Shown here in pieces: positions 8,621-16,742 of a DNA stretch of 64,000 nucleotides. The DNA comes from Tunicatimonas pelagia (GTDB lineage Bacteria > Bacteroidota > Bacteroidia > Cytophagales > Cyclobacteriaceae): contig NZ_CP120683.1 in assembly GCF_030506325.1 (NCBI RefSeq), forward strand, positions 62,001-126,000, written 5' to 3'. Made by a program: the position numbers and the translations under genes. The notes under the pieces are model-generated. The model worked only from the letters and a program-made list of their open reading frames with translations, was not told the DNA's origin and searched no databases. Numbering within the stretch: position 1 is the first letter of the stretch; every line of letters begins with the position of its first letter.

Positions 8621-8677
8621 AAGAATTGAAAATGGATAATTGATAATGAATAATGATTGATGATTAATGACTGATGT
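8621..8677. repeat. Degenerate TAATGATTGATGA-type intergenic repeat
   Basis: A run of overlapping AT-rich near-repeats (GATAATGAATAATGATTGATGATTA and similar) lies upstream of the permease start. The same style recurs at 9899-9930, 27299-27340 and 38578-38606. No gene or strong hairpin is visible in it. Confidence 0.5.
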
Positions 8678-8735
8678 TTACTTGCCCCTTAACAGATAAA
8701 CTGCAATTAGATCTGTGGACTGTGGACTTGCCAAA

Positions 8736-9119
8736 CTAAAGTACATAATTAGTAAATAGCTTTTCCAGCACTGATTCGGGATTGGAACACAAGCCAGGGT
8801 GAACTTTGGAGCTTTGGATGATGGTACTGCGGGTAGCGGTTAGCCAACGAAACCGACTGGCAGGATCGAGCTGGGCGATGGGCTGATCTTGGGCTTTGCC
8901 CTGGCAAATTATATCCCAAGCTTTTAAATATTGCTCTAATTCGGTAAGATTTATCTCAGACGAAAAAGCCTGTAACCGTCGGGAATTGATCTGGTACCTC
9001 ATTTGAAGAAATCGCTTACCTTTGCAAAAAAGAATCACTCCTACGTTCAGAAACTCTTCTCGCTCTACCCGAGGAACGTAGCGGATGAAAGCATATTCAT
9101 ACACTTGTTGGTCGGGCAT
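8736..9119 (-). CDS. DUF3037 family protein
   Basis: A 127-residue protein starting MPDQQVYEYAFIRYVP with the EREEFLNVGVILFC stretch typical of DUF3037. The frame is open further upstream to 9215, but I start at ATG 9119, where family similarity begins and where the overlap with the preceding gene is only 23 bases. The function is unknown. In many bacteria DUF3037 genes directly follow a HipA-like kinase gene, exactly as here, which suggests a conserved functional pair. Confidence 0.8.
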   Translation of the reverse strand: MPDQQVYEYAFIRYVPRVEREEFLNVGVILFCKGKRFLQMRYQINSRRLQAFSSEINLTELEQYLKAWDIICQGKAQDQPIAQLDPASRFRWLTATRSTIIQSSKVHPGLCSNPESVLEKLFTNYVL

Positions 9120-9888
9120 CGGTAGCTTCTTTAACGAGTAAATCAATATTGGACAAACGAGCGATGAGAACCTCAGCGTAAACTTCTTTTCTTTTTTGGG
9201 GAGTAGTAGACTCACCTTCTTCTAACAGCCAATCGTCGGGAATGGTGGCCACAACAGCCTGAATAGTTTCTAGGCTTAAGGTTGATTTTATCTCCTGAGA
9301 TGCTAAATCTAACTCAGTTGCCCGATAAAGCAACACATGATCTTTCACCAACGGAAAGGTGCGTTGAGTATGATCCTGCCAGTTGTCCCAGGAATGGTGA
9401 AAATATAGACTAGCTCCGTGGTCAATCAACCACAGCTCCCGGTGCCAGTTTAGTAGATTAGTGTTTTTGTAAGTACGATCAACGTTCGAGATAATACTAT
9501 CTAACAGCACCACCTTGGAAGCGGTCAGCGAATCAGCTACTGAAACTAACGGGTCATACGTGATGGCTCCTGAAAGATAATGCAACCCCAGATTTAGCCC
9601 CACACTAAACTTTAGCAGATCTTGTATTTCCTCGTCAGGCTCAGTTTTACTGAACGAATCGTCCAAATTCATAAAAACCAGCTCTGGTACTTTTAAACCG
9701 ATAGCCCGAGCCAGTTCACCACCAATTAATTCAGCAATCAGTGCCTTTTTCCCTTGCCCTGCTCCCCGAAACTTTAGTACGTACAAAAAACCATCATCGG
9801 CCTCCACAATAGCTGGCAGCGATCCGCCTTCGCGCAGCGGCTGCACGTATCGGACTACATCTACCGTTCGTATCTCGGGTTGGTTCAT
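9097..9888 (-). CDS. HipA-like kinase family protein
   Basis: The 263-residue product has an N-terminal nucleotide-binding region (FLYVLKFRGAGQGKKALIAE, about 33-52). It has a catalytic-loop-like SNVDRTYKNTN in the middle (D and N as in the HipA D-x4-N pattern) and LWLIDHG as the metal-binding aspartate motif, so the kinase core looks intact. It is shorter than classical HipA toxins (about 440 residues) and no HipB-like antitoxin gene accompanies it. I place the start at ATG 9888; the longer frame would use TTG at 9897. It overlaps the following DUF3037 gene. The substrate is unknown, and a toxin role is not supported by context. Confidence 0.75.
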   Translation of the reverse strand: MNQPEIRTVDVVRYVQPLREGGSLPAIVEADDGFLYVLKFRGAGQGKKALIAELIGGELARAIGLKVPELVFMNLDDSFSKTEPDEEIQDLLKFSVGLNLGLHYLSGAITYDPLVSVADSLTASKVVLLDSIISNVDRTYKNTNLLNWHRELWLIDHGASLYFHHSWDNWQDHTQRTFPLVKDHVLLYRATELDLASQEIKSTLSLETIQAVVATIPDDWLLEEGESTTPQKRKEVYAEVLIARLSNIDLLVKEATDARPTSV

Positions 9889-9898
9889 ACGCCCCAAG

Positions 9899-9950
9899 AT
9901 AATGAATAATTGACAATTGATAGTGGATAATCCCCAACCCCCAAAACCAT
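9899..9950. repeat. Compound intergenic repeat (AT-rich run plus GGTTTTGGGGGTTGGGG-like run)
   Basis: An AATGAATAATTGACAATTGATA run is followed by TCCCCAACCCCCAAAACC. The reverse complement of the second part is close to 22243-22270 (GGGTTTTGGGGATTAGGGG). It is therefore a dispersed intergenic boilerplate of unknown role. Confidence 0.45.
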
Positions 9951-10005
9951 CAAAATACTATAGCACTTAACCATACCGGACGTGTTCCTGGAAGCCAGCC
10001 GTCAA

Positions 10006-11469
10006 TTATTCTGTCGGTAGAACCTTATGAAAAACATTGAGCCAGTTGGTAAGCTGCTGAAAGATTAAGAAATGATCTAGCACCCGTTTCTCGGCACTGA
10101 AACTCATTTCTTCCACCATCTTCGGGTTGCTCAGCAGTTCTTCTAAATAGTGAGCAACTTCGGTAGGGTCGTCCGGATGAGGCAACCGCCGACCATCAAT
10201 GTGGTTCCGAACTTGGTTGCGTAAACCACAGGCACTACTGGTCAGTACGGCAATGCGTTTACCCATAGCCTCGGTAGCGGTTAGTCCAAAGCCTTCTTGC
10301 AAAGAGTTCTGTACTACCACGTAGGAGCTGCGCTGTAGAGCATTTACAATCAAGGCGTTTTCTTTAGGGGAACGCATCGGCAGCGTGAGTATTACTACAT
10401 CTTCTTTTAGTGCATCCGGCAGACCTACGTAAGCCTCTATCAGGTTTTGCAGCACCTGCTTTCCTTCGGGGTCATCAGCAACTGATGCAGGATCGGGCCC
10501 CGCTAAAACGAGTCGGGCATTTTGAATCCGCTGATGATTTCGGTCGGACGAATTTTTCGGTGTACGCTTCTTCAGTTCTACGAACCCTTCCATCAAACTG
10601 AAAAAACCTTTCAGCTTATCCCACCGTGACACTTGAGTAAGAATAGGACGAAATAGTAAGCCAATATCCGTTCCATTTTGAGCGGGCCCGAACGTACCAT
10701 CGGGCTGTATACGAGCTACCCGATGCTCATAGTGAGGATAAAGATACGGCTGAGAAGAGGTTAGTAAGCCCGCGTTATTCAAAATACCGGTAAGCTTATG
10801 CAGTGAAAGCGGTCGGTTTTTGTGCGACAGCGGATCAAGACTAGGATGAATCAGGGTAACGTTGCCCGATAAGCCTTCGGGGATATACTCAGGGCTAGAA
10901 AACACAAAATGATCGTAAGCTTGAAGGTGAGGCGATAGAAACGACCAAGCGGCATGGGTGCTGGCGTTAGAATAATCAAGCCCAATATGGCAGCGCCAAA
11001 TGGCTGTAACATCCACCAGTTTTTTTAGCTCCTGCGCCATTCCCGCCGGCTGAGGATCGTGAAATACTACAATATCATTCTTCTGAACGTATCGCGCCAG
11101 TTGCTCAGCGTTCTCTTTGTTTATTTGTTCGTATAAAGCGGTATCTTCGGCAGTAATTTCAGCCCCCGCTTGACCATGAATAAGGTTATGAATATTTTTA
11201 GTGAGAGAGAAGAAACCTTGTTCGTTGGTCTCCATGACTAGCCAATCTGCTTGTAAACCCAATTGGCGTAATATACTAATCATGCGGGGCAGCATCTCGG
11301 CTACTCCACCACCGTGCTCGGTAGAATTAATCATCCAGATTTTTCGCTCTTGCAACGACCGCTTCAGCAGTAAAGCTTCGTTGTAAAAGGCATTGAAGGC
11401 CGGCACTAAGGTAGCGTAAGAACGGTAGTCGTCTAACCGCACTCCTTCTTTTATATCTACTTGGTACAT
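10006..11469 (-). CDS. GT4-family glycosyltransferase, trehalose synthase (TreT)-like
   Basis: The 487-residue protein carries KIWMINSTEHGGGVAEMLP near residues 43-61, the donor-side glycine-rich start seen in TreT/trehalose phosphorylase-like GT4 enzymes. Near the C-terminus EGFGLTATEAMGKR gives the E-x7-E nucleotide-sugar motif. Such enzymes make or break trehalose (or a related glucoside) from an NDP-glucose and glucose, in the cytoplasm. The gene is divergent from the DUF2267 gene across a 395-base spacer rich in AGGTCA motifs. This fits a stress-regulated compatible-solute function, but product specificity is inferred only from resemblance. Confidence 0.75.
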   Translation of the reverse strand: MYQVDIKEGVRLDDYRSYATLVPAFNAFYNEALLLKRSLQERKIWMINSTEHGGGVAEMLPRMISILRQLGLQADWLVMETNEQGFFSLTKNIHNLIHGQAGAEITAEDTALYEQINKENAEQLARYVQKNDIVVFHDPQPAGMAQELKKLVDVTAIWRCHIGLDYSNASTHAAWSFLSPHLQAYDHFVFSSPEYIPEGLSGNVTLIHPSLDPLSHKNRPLSLHKLTGILNNAGLLTSSQPYLYPHYEHRVARIQPDGTFGPAQNGTDIGLLFRPILTQVSRWDKLKGFFSLMEGFVELKKRTPKNSSDRNHQRIQNARLVLAGPDPASVADDPEGKQVLQNLIEAYVGLPDALKEDVVILTLPMRSPKENALIVNALQRSSYVVVQNSLQEGFGLTATEAMGKRIAVLTSSACGLRNQVRNHIDGRRLPHPDDPTEVAHYLEELLSNPKMVEEMSFSAEKRVLDHFLIFQQLTNWLNVFHKVLPTE

Positions 11470-11588
11470 GAGGGTAAAAGGTTTGGTGTTACAATAGTGT
11501 ATGGTTGCAAGCCACCGATAATACCTGCTTCAGTGGCGATCTGCCAAATAAACTGAATGCAGCTTTTAGTTGGTAACTGACACTCCAA

Positions 11589-11814
11589 AGGTCAGGTTCT
11601 TCCCTTAGACGACTGATGACTTGAGTTAGTTTTACTTATGACCTTAGTCATAATTACAGGTCAATATCTTTGAGTAATACCAGTAAAAGCATAAATCACT
11701 GAGAGAGTGGCTTAAGCTTTCGGCAAAGTTGCAGTATTTGGCAAATAGTTTCCCATCTTTTGTTACTGTAGAGTGAGTAGAGGTCATGGTCAGTATCAAA
11801 CATGATCTAGGTCA
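11589..11814. promoter_or_regulatory. Cluster of AGGTCA/TGACCT motifs in a divergent promoter region
   Basis: AGGTCA occurs at 11589-11594, 11658-11663, 11781-11786 and 11809-11814, and TGACCT at 11639-11644. Five copies of one hexamer within about 225 bases is far more than chance predicts in this 395-base spacer. The spacer separates the glycosyltransferase (minus) from the DUF2267 gene (plus). The motif may be a half-site of a shared operator; the regulator is unknown. Confidence 0.4.
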
Positions 11815-11864
11815 TATACTGTGCGCAGGTTTGGCTGTAAATTAGTGTACTAAATCTAATTGCC

Positions 11865-12326
11865 ATGAACGCCCTTCCTCGATATCAGCCCCACCTTATT
11901 TATCTGAGCGATATGATTGTTCCTATTGCTAGGTACTTAGGGTTTTCAGAAAATACCGAACAGGCACTTACACTGGTAGAGTCGCTTTTGAGTACTATTT
12001 GTCGTATTTTGCCCTTTTCAAAGGCAGTACAATTTTTTACACCTTTACCACTCCCGCTACAAGCACTTATCGCTGAGCATTGGAAAGTAGATCAATACCT
12101 TCCATCACCCATCCATTCATTTCCCGATCTGCTTCATAAAATTGTGAGTGCTGACCAGCAGGTATACTCTTCGGACGAAATTGGTACAGAGCTGGTTAAA
12201 AGAACATTACTAGCTACTATGAAAGCGGTTTCTAATCATGTTTCGCCGGAAGAGATGAAGCAGATTATCAGCGTCTTTCCTGATGACGCACAAGAGCGTA
12301 TTGATGTCTACATTCAGATGGAATAG
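11865..12326 (+). CDS. DUF2267-like small protein
   Basis: A 153-residue protein with helical repeats. The AVQFFTPLPLPLQALIAEHW segment (about 54-73) resembles DUF2267, where AxxLxAQLPxxLRGxYxxxW is conserved. DUF2267 proteins are small, cytoplasmic and of unknown function, often found among stress-induced genes. No signal peptide or membrane segment is visible. The divergent trehalose-synthase-like gene across a motif-rich spacer points to shared regulation. Confidence 0.55.
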   Translation: MNALPRYQPHLIYLSDMIVPIARYLGFSENTEQALTLVESLLSTICRILPFSKAVQFFTPLPLPLQALIAEHWKVDQYLPSPIHSFPDLLHKIVSADQQVYSSDEIGTELVKRTLLATMKAVSNHVSPEEMKQIISVFPDDAQERIDVYIQME

Positions 12327-12355
12327 CACCAGTACTATTTATCGGGTCACCGTTC

Positions 12356-13246
12356 TTATTCCTTTACTCCACCAAATATTTTTCTAAACCTCTGGGGCAG
12401 TTCATCAGTCACGTAGATTTTCTGAGCAGTTAAAGGGTGAATAAATTCTAGTGAATAGGCGTGTAAATACAACCCCTTCCCTGTCAAAACTAAGCCCTCT
12501 GCACCGTATTCCCTATCTCCCAAAATTGGGTTTTCAATACCGGATAGGTGTTTGCGTAACTGGTGCCTTCTCCCGCTTTGAGGTGTTAACCGCACTAGGT
12601 TAAGTTGACCAAACCTTTTAGATGGCACCGATTGTTGCACCACATAACCTGATCGAGACTGTTTACCATCAATTTCAGAAGCAATTGTTCCAACTTCGCT
12701 CATTTCGCCAATGGCGATAGCATAATAGGTTTTCCCCACCTCTTTATTCTCAAACATGTTGTTTAAAGCCCGAATGCTACTACGCGTTTTCCCAACGAGT
12801 AGAATACCTGTGGTAGCGTAATCTAGCCGGTGCACTGGTTGAGGTAAAGTAGCGTCGCTCAAAGTACTTGGCGCGAGGTTCTGGGGTAAAGCGTGAGTGA
12901 TTGTTTTAAATCGGTTGCCACTCACTAAAACCCCAGCTGGTTTATGAATTAGCGCTAAGTATTCATCCTCAAACAGCACTTTAAGAGGTAAAATCAGCTT
13001 TTTTTTGGGAAGTGTTTTTTCCGATACGGATAAACGAATGGTTTCACCACCGTAGATATAAGTTGCGGTAGATGCAGTAGCACCGTCTACTGTAACGTAT
13101 TGCTTTTTTAACGCCTTTTTCCAGGCTGATTTCGTTTGTGCTAGCGTAAAAACACCAACTCCGTACTCTTGTAGGCGAATAGGGTTGGGCTGTTTGGGAG
13201 CGATATGTGTTTCGGTCTGGTTGATAATATCTCGATAATTGGTATT
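12356..13246 (-). CDS. RluA-family pseudouridine synthase; start codon unresolved
   Basis: From GTG at 12979 the frame gives a catalytic domain with the family motif PVHRLDYATTG (catalytic D in HRLD) and a C-terminal GRRHQLRKHL. It isomerises uridine in rRNA or tRNA. The same frame stays open for 89 more codons, up to a TAG at 13249-13247. This upstream part reads like the S4 RNA-binding domain of the family (PIRLQEYGVGVFTLA, then SAWKKALKKQYVTVDG). It has no ATG, GTG or TTG before codon 12979. Either a rare start such as ATT (13228-13226) is used, or the start was lost by mutation or sequencing error. The real protein is probably about 290 residues. Confidence 0.75.
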   Translation of the reverse strand, partial: NTNYRDIINQTETHIAPKQPNPIRLQEYGVGVFTLAQTKSAWKKALKKQYVTVDGATASTATYIYGGETIRLSVSEKTLPKKKLILPLKVLFEDEYLALIHKPAGVLVSGNRFKTITHALPQNLAPSTLSDATLPQPVHRLDYATTGILLVGKTRSSIRALNNMFENKEVGKTYYAIAIGEMSEVGTIASEIDGKQSRSGYVVQQSVPSKRFGQLNLVRLTPQSGRRHQLRKHLSGIENPILGDREYGAEGLVLTGKGLYLHAYSLEFIHPLTAQKIYVTDELPQRFRKIFGGVKE

Positions 13247-13287
13247 CTACAGCTTATTCTCCTGGTTTACGATACCAAGTAAGGAAA

Positions 13288-13674
13288 CTATATCCCCAAC
13301 CAACTGGCTACTGTTTTTAGCCATTCGTAAGCGGGAGCTGCCGCTTGGCACTCTGGACACTGGCTAAACATAAACAGACAATCAATAAAATCAGTTAGCA
13401 GATGGAGTAAAAGCCCTAAGCCAACAATCCGTAGTGGATAAGGAAAAAATAGCATGACAAAATAGATTACCGAGGCATAAAAAGTGTGCAAATAGTGAAA
13501 CCCTACGCTACAGCGGTTCGGTTGAAAAATTGGATTTGCCAACAGATGATCCAGATCAACCAGCATGGTCGCTAACATCCATAAGTACGCTTGCTTCCAC
13601 TTCTTTCTAAAGAACATTAATGCAATCGCTGCCGGAAATACTAAGTGCAAAAAATAGTGAATGAATAGCTGCAT
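13288..13674 (-). CDS. DUF6122 family membrane protein
   Basis: A 128-residue protein starting MQLFIHYFLHLVFPAAIALM, with four hydrophobic segments and conserved charged or histidine-rich bits between them (MLVDLDHLLANP, SVGFHYLHTFYA, LLLHLLTDFID). This matches the DUF6122 family of Bacteroidota inner-membrane proteins; the repeated H and D residues are reminiscent of membrane metal hydrolases, which is speculative. The longer frame to 13716 would need TTG and adds a non-matching stretch, so I use ATG at 13674. It lies just upstream of the pseudouridine synthase on the same strand. Confidence 0.7.
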   Translation of the reverse strand: MQLFIHYFLHLVFPAAIALMFFRKKWKQAYLWMLATMLVDLDHLLANPIFQPNRCSVGFHYLHTFYASVIYFVMLFFPYPLRIVGLGLLLHLLTDFIDCLFMFSQCPECQAAAPAYEWLKTVASWLGI

Positions 13675-13861
13675 TACCTTGAAACGGCTAAATACCTCGA
13701 TTGCTCGATTGTTCAATTACTGATTGCTGAAGTTGTCGCTAGGCTAGAATGCTGGTCACTTAATTACGAGGTTCAAGTTTGGAAAAACAACGCATCAAAA
13801 ATAAATTCCGGTCTCCGGTTTCCATCACTCCTTGCCCCAAGCTCCCAGCCCCAAGTCCTAC

Positions 13862-14935
13862 CTACGTAGCCAATCCCTGTTCCTTGGCGCGCTTCTCCCA
13901 TTGCTGACGAGCGTGACGTTGCATATCTTCCACCGTATCGCTCTCGTCCATAATTTCCAGACCAAGTATGGTTTCTAACACGTCTTCTAAAGTAACCAAC
14001 CCAACCACAGTACCGTACTCATCGTGTACAATGGCAATGTGCTCGCGCTGAGTAAGTAACTGGTCAAACAAAGTAGGTAGTATTTCGGTATCTAGCACAC
14101 TTTTTATATCACGACGTAACTTGGTCAGTGTTAGTTGATGCTGATCTTCAGCTAGCCCTCGTAGCACTTCGTCTTTCAGTACCATACCCACCACTCGGTC
14201 TTGACTCTCTTCAAAAACCGGAATGCGCGAAAATCGCATAGGCTTATATTGCTCGTAGTACTCACTCAATGTTTGACTAATCTCGGCCATTACCATTACG
14301 GCCCGAGGGGTCATTACGTCGCGCACCCGCAGTTTGTTTAAGCGTAGCAAATTCTTAATAATCTTCGATTCGTCTTTATCAATTGCCCCGCTTTCCTCAC
14401 TAGCCTGCGCCATTGCCGTTAGGTCTGCCCTACTAAGCACCGAACGCCCTTTCTCTTTCTTTAGCCCCTTTGTAATTGCTTGGCTGAGCCAAACAAAAGG
14501 AGTCAATAATAAAATCATAATTCTCAGGGCTTGCACGGTAAACGGAGCTAGCGTACGCCAATTATTTGCGCCAATGGTTTTGGGTATAATCTCCGATAAT
14601 ATCAGAATGGCCAACGTCATTACTGCAGCGATAATAGATTCCATACTGATGCTGGTAAAGCCTAGGCCAATTTCCGAGTCGCCAAATAGTTTACCTGCCT
14701 GAGCACCTACTCCAATCGCCCCTACGGTGTGGGCAATAGTATTTAGGGTAAGTATGGCCGACAGCGGCTTATCAATATCTTGTTGGTACGATTTGAGTAG
14801 TTCGCCGGTAGTAGCCCCTTCTTGCACCTTCCGGTTTACATAAGAGGGGGTTACACTAAGAATAACCGCTTCTAGAATAGAGCATAAAAATGAAAACGCG
14901 ATAGACAATACGAAAAAAAATATGAGTAATCCCAT
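13862..14935 (-). CDS. CNNM/hemolysin-C-like membrane protein with CBS domains
   Basis: The 357-residue protein starts with a DUF21/CNNM transmembrane domain (about 1-170, four hydrophobic segments; SEIIPKTIGANNW is the typical signature). Two CBS domains follow (about 205-335), beginning VRDVMTPRAVMVM and including IVHDEYGTVVGLVTLEDVLE. The family is linked to magnesium and other divalent cation export or homeostasis. The C-terminal transporter-associated (CorC) domain found in some relatives is absent. The start ATG at 14935 coincides with the first membrane helix. Confidence 0.9.
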   Translation of the reverse strand: MGLLIFFFVLSIAFSFLCSILEAVILSVTPSYVNRKVQEGATTGELLKSYQQDIDKPLSAILTLNTIAHTVGAIGVGAQAGKLFGDSEIGLGFTSISMESIIAAVMTLAILILSEIIPKTIGANNWRTLAPFTVQALRIMILLLTPFVWLSQAITKGLKKEKGRSVLSRADLTAMAQASEESGAIDKDESKIIKNLLRLNKLRVRDVMTPRAVMVMAEISQTLSEYYEQYKPMRFSRIPVFEESQDRVVGMVLKDEVLRGLAEDQHQLTLTKLRRDIKSVLDTEILPTLFDQLLTQREHIAIVHDEYGTVVGLVTLEDVLETILGLEIMDESDTVEDMQRHARQQWEKRAKEQGLAT

Positions 14936-15138
14936 AGCAATAGTTTAATAATTCTCTGCTCAAATAAACTAAACTATTGCTAAATGTTTATTATGATGAT
15001 CGTTTTTTTAGTATTGCGTAGTATTGATTACATACATTGAGCTTTCATCTTGTTAATATTAGCCGAGCATCCCCCAAATTGCTAAATACTGTAAGAAATA
15101 TTTCTTACCTTTCCGGTTACGCACAATATATCCAATCT

Positions 15139-16089
15139 ATGAATCGACGCCATTTTTTACAACAATCTACCTTGGCCGCAGCTACGCTAGCCTCAACTAC
15201 TTTTACTTCATCCGCTTCACCTCAACTAAAAACCCGGAAATTTACCATGAGTCTCGATACCGGGGCAATTGGAGTGAAAGCTGATCAGTCACAACTTATT
15301 GATTACGCAGCGCAATATGGTTTTGAGGCAGTTACCCCGATTTCTGATTTTCTAGCGAAGCTATCGGACGGAGAGCGTAGCACGCTTCTAGAAAACATGC
15401 AGCAGAAAAACATCGGCTGGGGGGTGGCCGGACTCCCGGTAGAATTTCGGAAAGACGAAGACACACTGCGCGATGGGCTGAGTAAACTACCCGCTTTAGC
15501 AAAAGGACTACAGCAGGCAAACGTCACCCGAGTGAGCACCTGGATTATGCCCACCCACGCCGAACTTAATTATTTGAAAAACTTACGACAACACACTAAC
15601 CGCCTGCGAGAAGTTGCTAAAATATTAGCCGATTATGATTTGCGCTTTGGCTTGGAGTACGTAGGCCCAACCACCTTGCGACACGCCAAAAAGTATGCTT
15701 TCGTTCATACGTTAGAGGAAACTCAGGCCTTGATTGAAGAAATTGGGCAAAAGAATGTAGGAGTTGTGCTAGATAGCTTTCATTGGTTTACAGCACAGGA
15801 AGATGTAAAAGACATTTTGACGCTTTCCAATGAGGATGTTGTAGCGGGCGATCTTAATGATGCCCATGCCGGACGAAGTGCAGTGGAGCAAATAGATGGT
15901 GAGCGGGAGCTACCGATGGCTACTGGACTTATTGATACTCAGGCTTTTCTGGATGCCTTGGTAACCATTGGTTTTGATGGCCCGGTTCGTGCTGAACCCT
16001 TCAACCAAACCCTACGGGACATGCCTGATGATAAAGCAGTAGCTTCTACTGCCGAGGCTATGAAAAAAGCATTTGACCTAGTTGGATAG
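15139..16089 (+). CDS. Tat-exported sugar phosphate isomerase/epimerase-like TIM-barrel protein
   Basis: I place the start at ATG 15139, giving MNRRHFLQQSTLAAATLAST, a twin-arginine signal with the RRHFLQQ core. The remaining about 285 residues form an AP-endonuclease-2-like TIM barrel (xylose isomerase-like), with metal-ligand-type residues in FGLEYVGP, GVVLDSFHWF and GDLNDAH and a late RAEPF glutamate. Exported proteins of this sort are frequent in Bacteroidota and Planctomycetota sugar catabolism. The specific substrate is unknown and no clear sugar operon surrounds it. The 34 extra codons upstream to 15037 are not part of the protein. Confidence 0.8.
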   Translation: MNRRHFLQQSTLAAATLASTTFTSSASPQLKTRKFTMSLDTGAIGVKADQSQLIDYAAQYGFEAVTPISDFLAKLSDGERSTLLENMQQKNIGWGVAGLPVEFRKDEDTLRDGLSKLPALAKGLQQANVTRVSTWIMPTHAELNYLKNLRQHTNRLREVAKILADYDLRFGLEYVGPTTLRHAKKYAFVHTLEETQALIEEIGQKNVGVVLDSFHWFTAQEDVKDILTLSNEDVVAGDLNDAHAGRSAVEQIDGERELPMATGLIDTQAFLDALVTIGFDGPVRAEPFNQTLRDMPDDKAVASTAEAMKKAFDLVG

Positions 16090-16240
16090 ATAAATAGAAG
16101 AATTGTCAAATGATAGGGAACTTATCTATAAATATGTAAGTTTACTTGTTAACTATCAATAAGTCTGCTGTTTTCCTAAGCGAGTTTGTAAACTCTATTT
16201 GCAAACAGTTTTTAACTATCTTTTATTACTAAAGTTACTT

Positions 16241-16615
16241 ATGAGTACCGAAGAGAAACAAAGCCATTTTATTGAAAAAGCTATTACCTTATTGGAAAAG
16301 AAAGGGTATGATCAGATAAAGGCTAATCATCCTGACTACGAACAACCGGGCAAATTCATTCAGCAGGGCACTAATGAAGAAATTATGCCTGATCTGACTG
16401 CCCGAACATTGTTGGGTAAAGACTATTTTAAAGTGGTAGAAGGTGATAAAGAACATGAGCAGTCTGTGGTTAGTAAATGGAAGCTCTTTTCTAATATTGC
16501 CCAGATCAAAAACGGCCAATTCTTCTTGTTAGTACCCTACGGAAAAAAGAAATATACTAAAGAATTAATGGATCGCTATAATATTCAAGCCAACTTACTT
16601 TCTCTTTCTCGTTAA
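16241..16615 (+). CDS. Hypothetical protein, 124 residues
   Basis: I do not recognise the family. I start at ATG 16241 (MSTEEKQSHFIEKAI); the frame is open 14 codons further upstream without a better start. The protein is hydrophilic with mixed helix and strand. The pattern MPDLTA, then FKVVEGDKE, then LFSNIAQIKNGQFFLLVPYG is faintly like a small PD-(D/E)XK-type alpha/beta core, but I cannot assign catalytic residues. A strong terminator follows at once, so it is a separate transcription unit. Confidence 0.6.
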   Translation: MSTEEKQSHFIEKAITLLEKKGYDQIKANHPDYEQPGKFIQQGTNEEIMPDLTARTLLGKDYFKVVEGDKEHEQSVVSKWKLFSNIAQIKNGQFFLLVPYGKKKYTKELMDRYNIQANLLSLSR

Positions 16616-16638
16616 GGTGAAGAAAGATCAGTAACGCT

Positions 16639-16683
16639 AAAGCCGGACTCGAACGTATAACATTTGAGTCCGGCTTTTTTTAT
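16639..16683 (+). terminator. Rho-independent terminator
   Basis: A perfect 12-bp stem (AAAGCCGGACTC at 16639-16650 against 16666-16677) is followed by a T-run. It ends transcription of the 16241-16615 gene. Confidence 0.9.
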
Positions 16684-16742
16684 GTTCTATTTTCCTTAGT
16701 AACTGGCATAGCCTTTGTGATCTACTAAGAAACACCTAATCT

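Noticed and set aside
8736-9888. HipBA toxin-antitoxin module
   Set aside because: The kinase is short and lacks a HipB-type DNA-binding partner; its partner is DUF3037.
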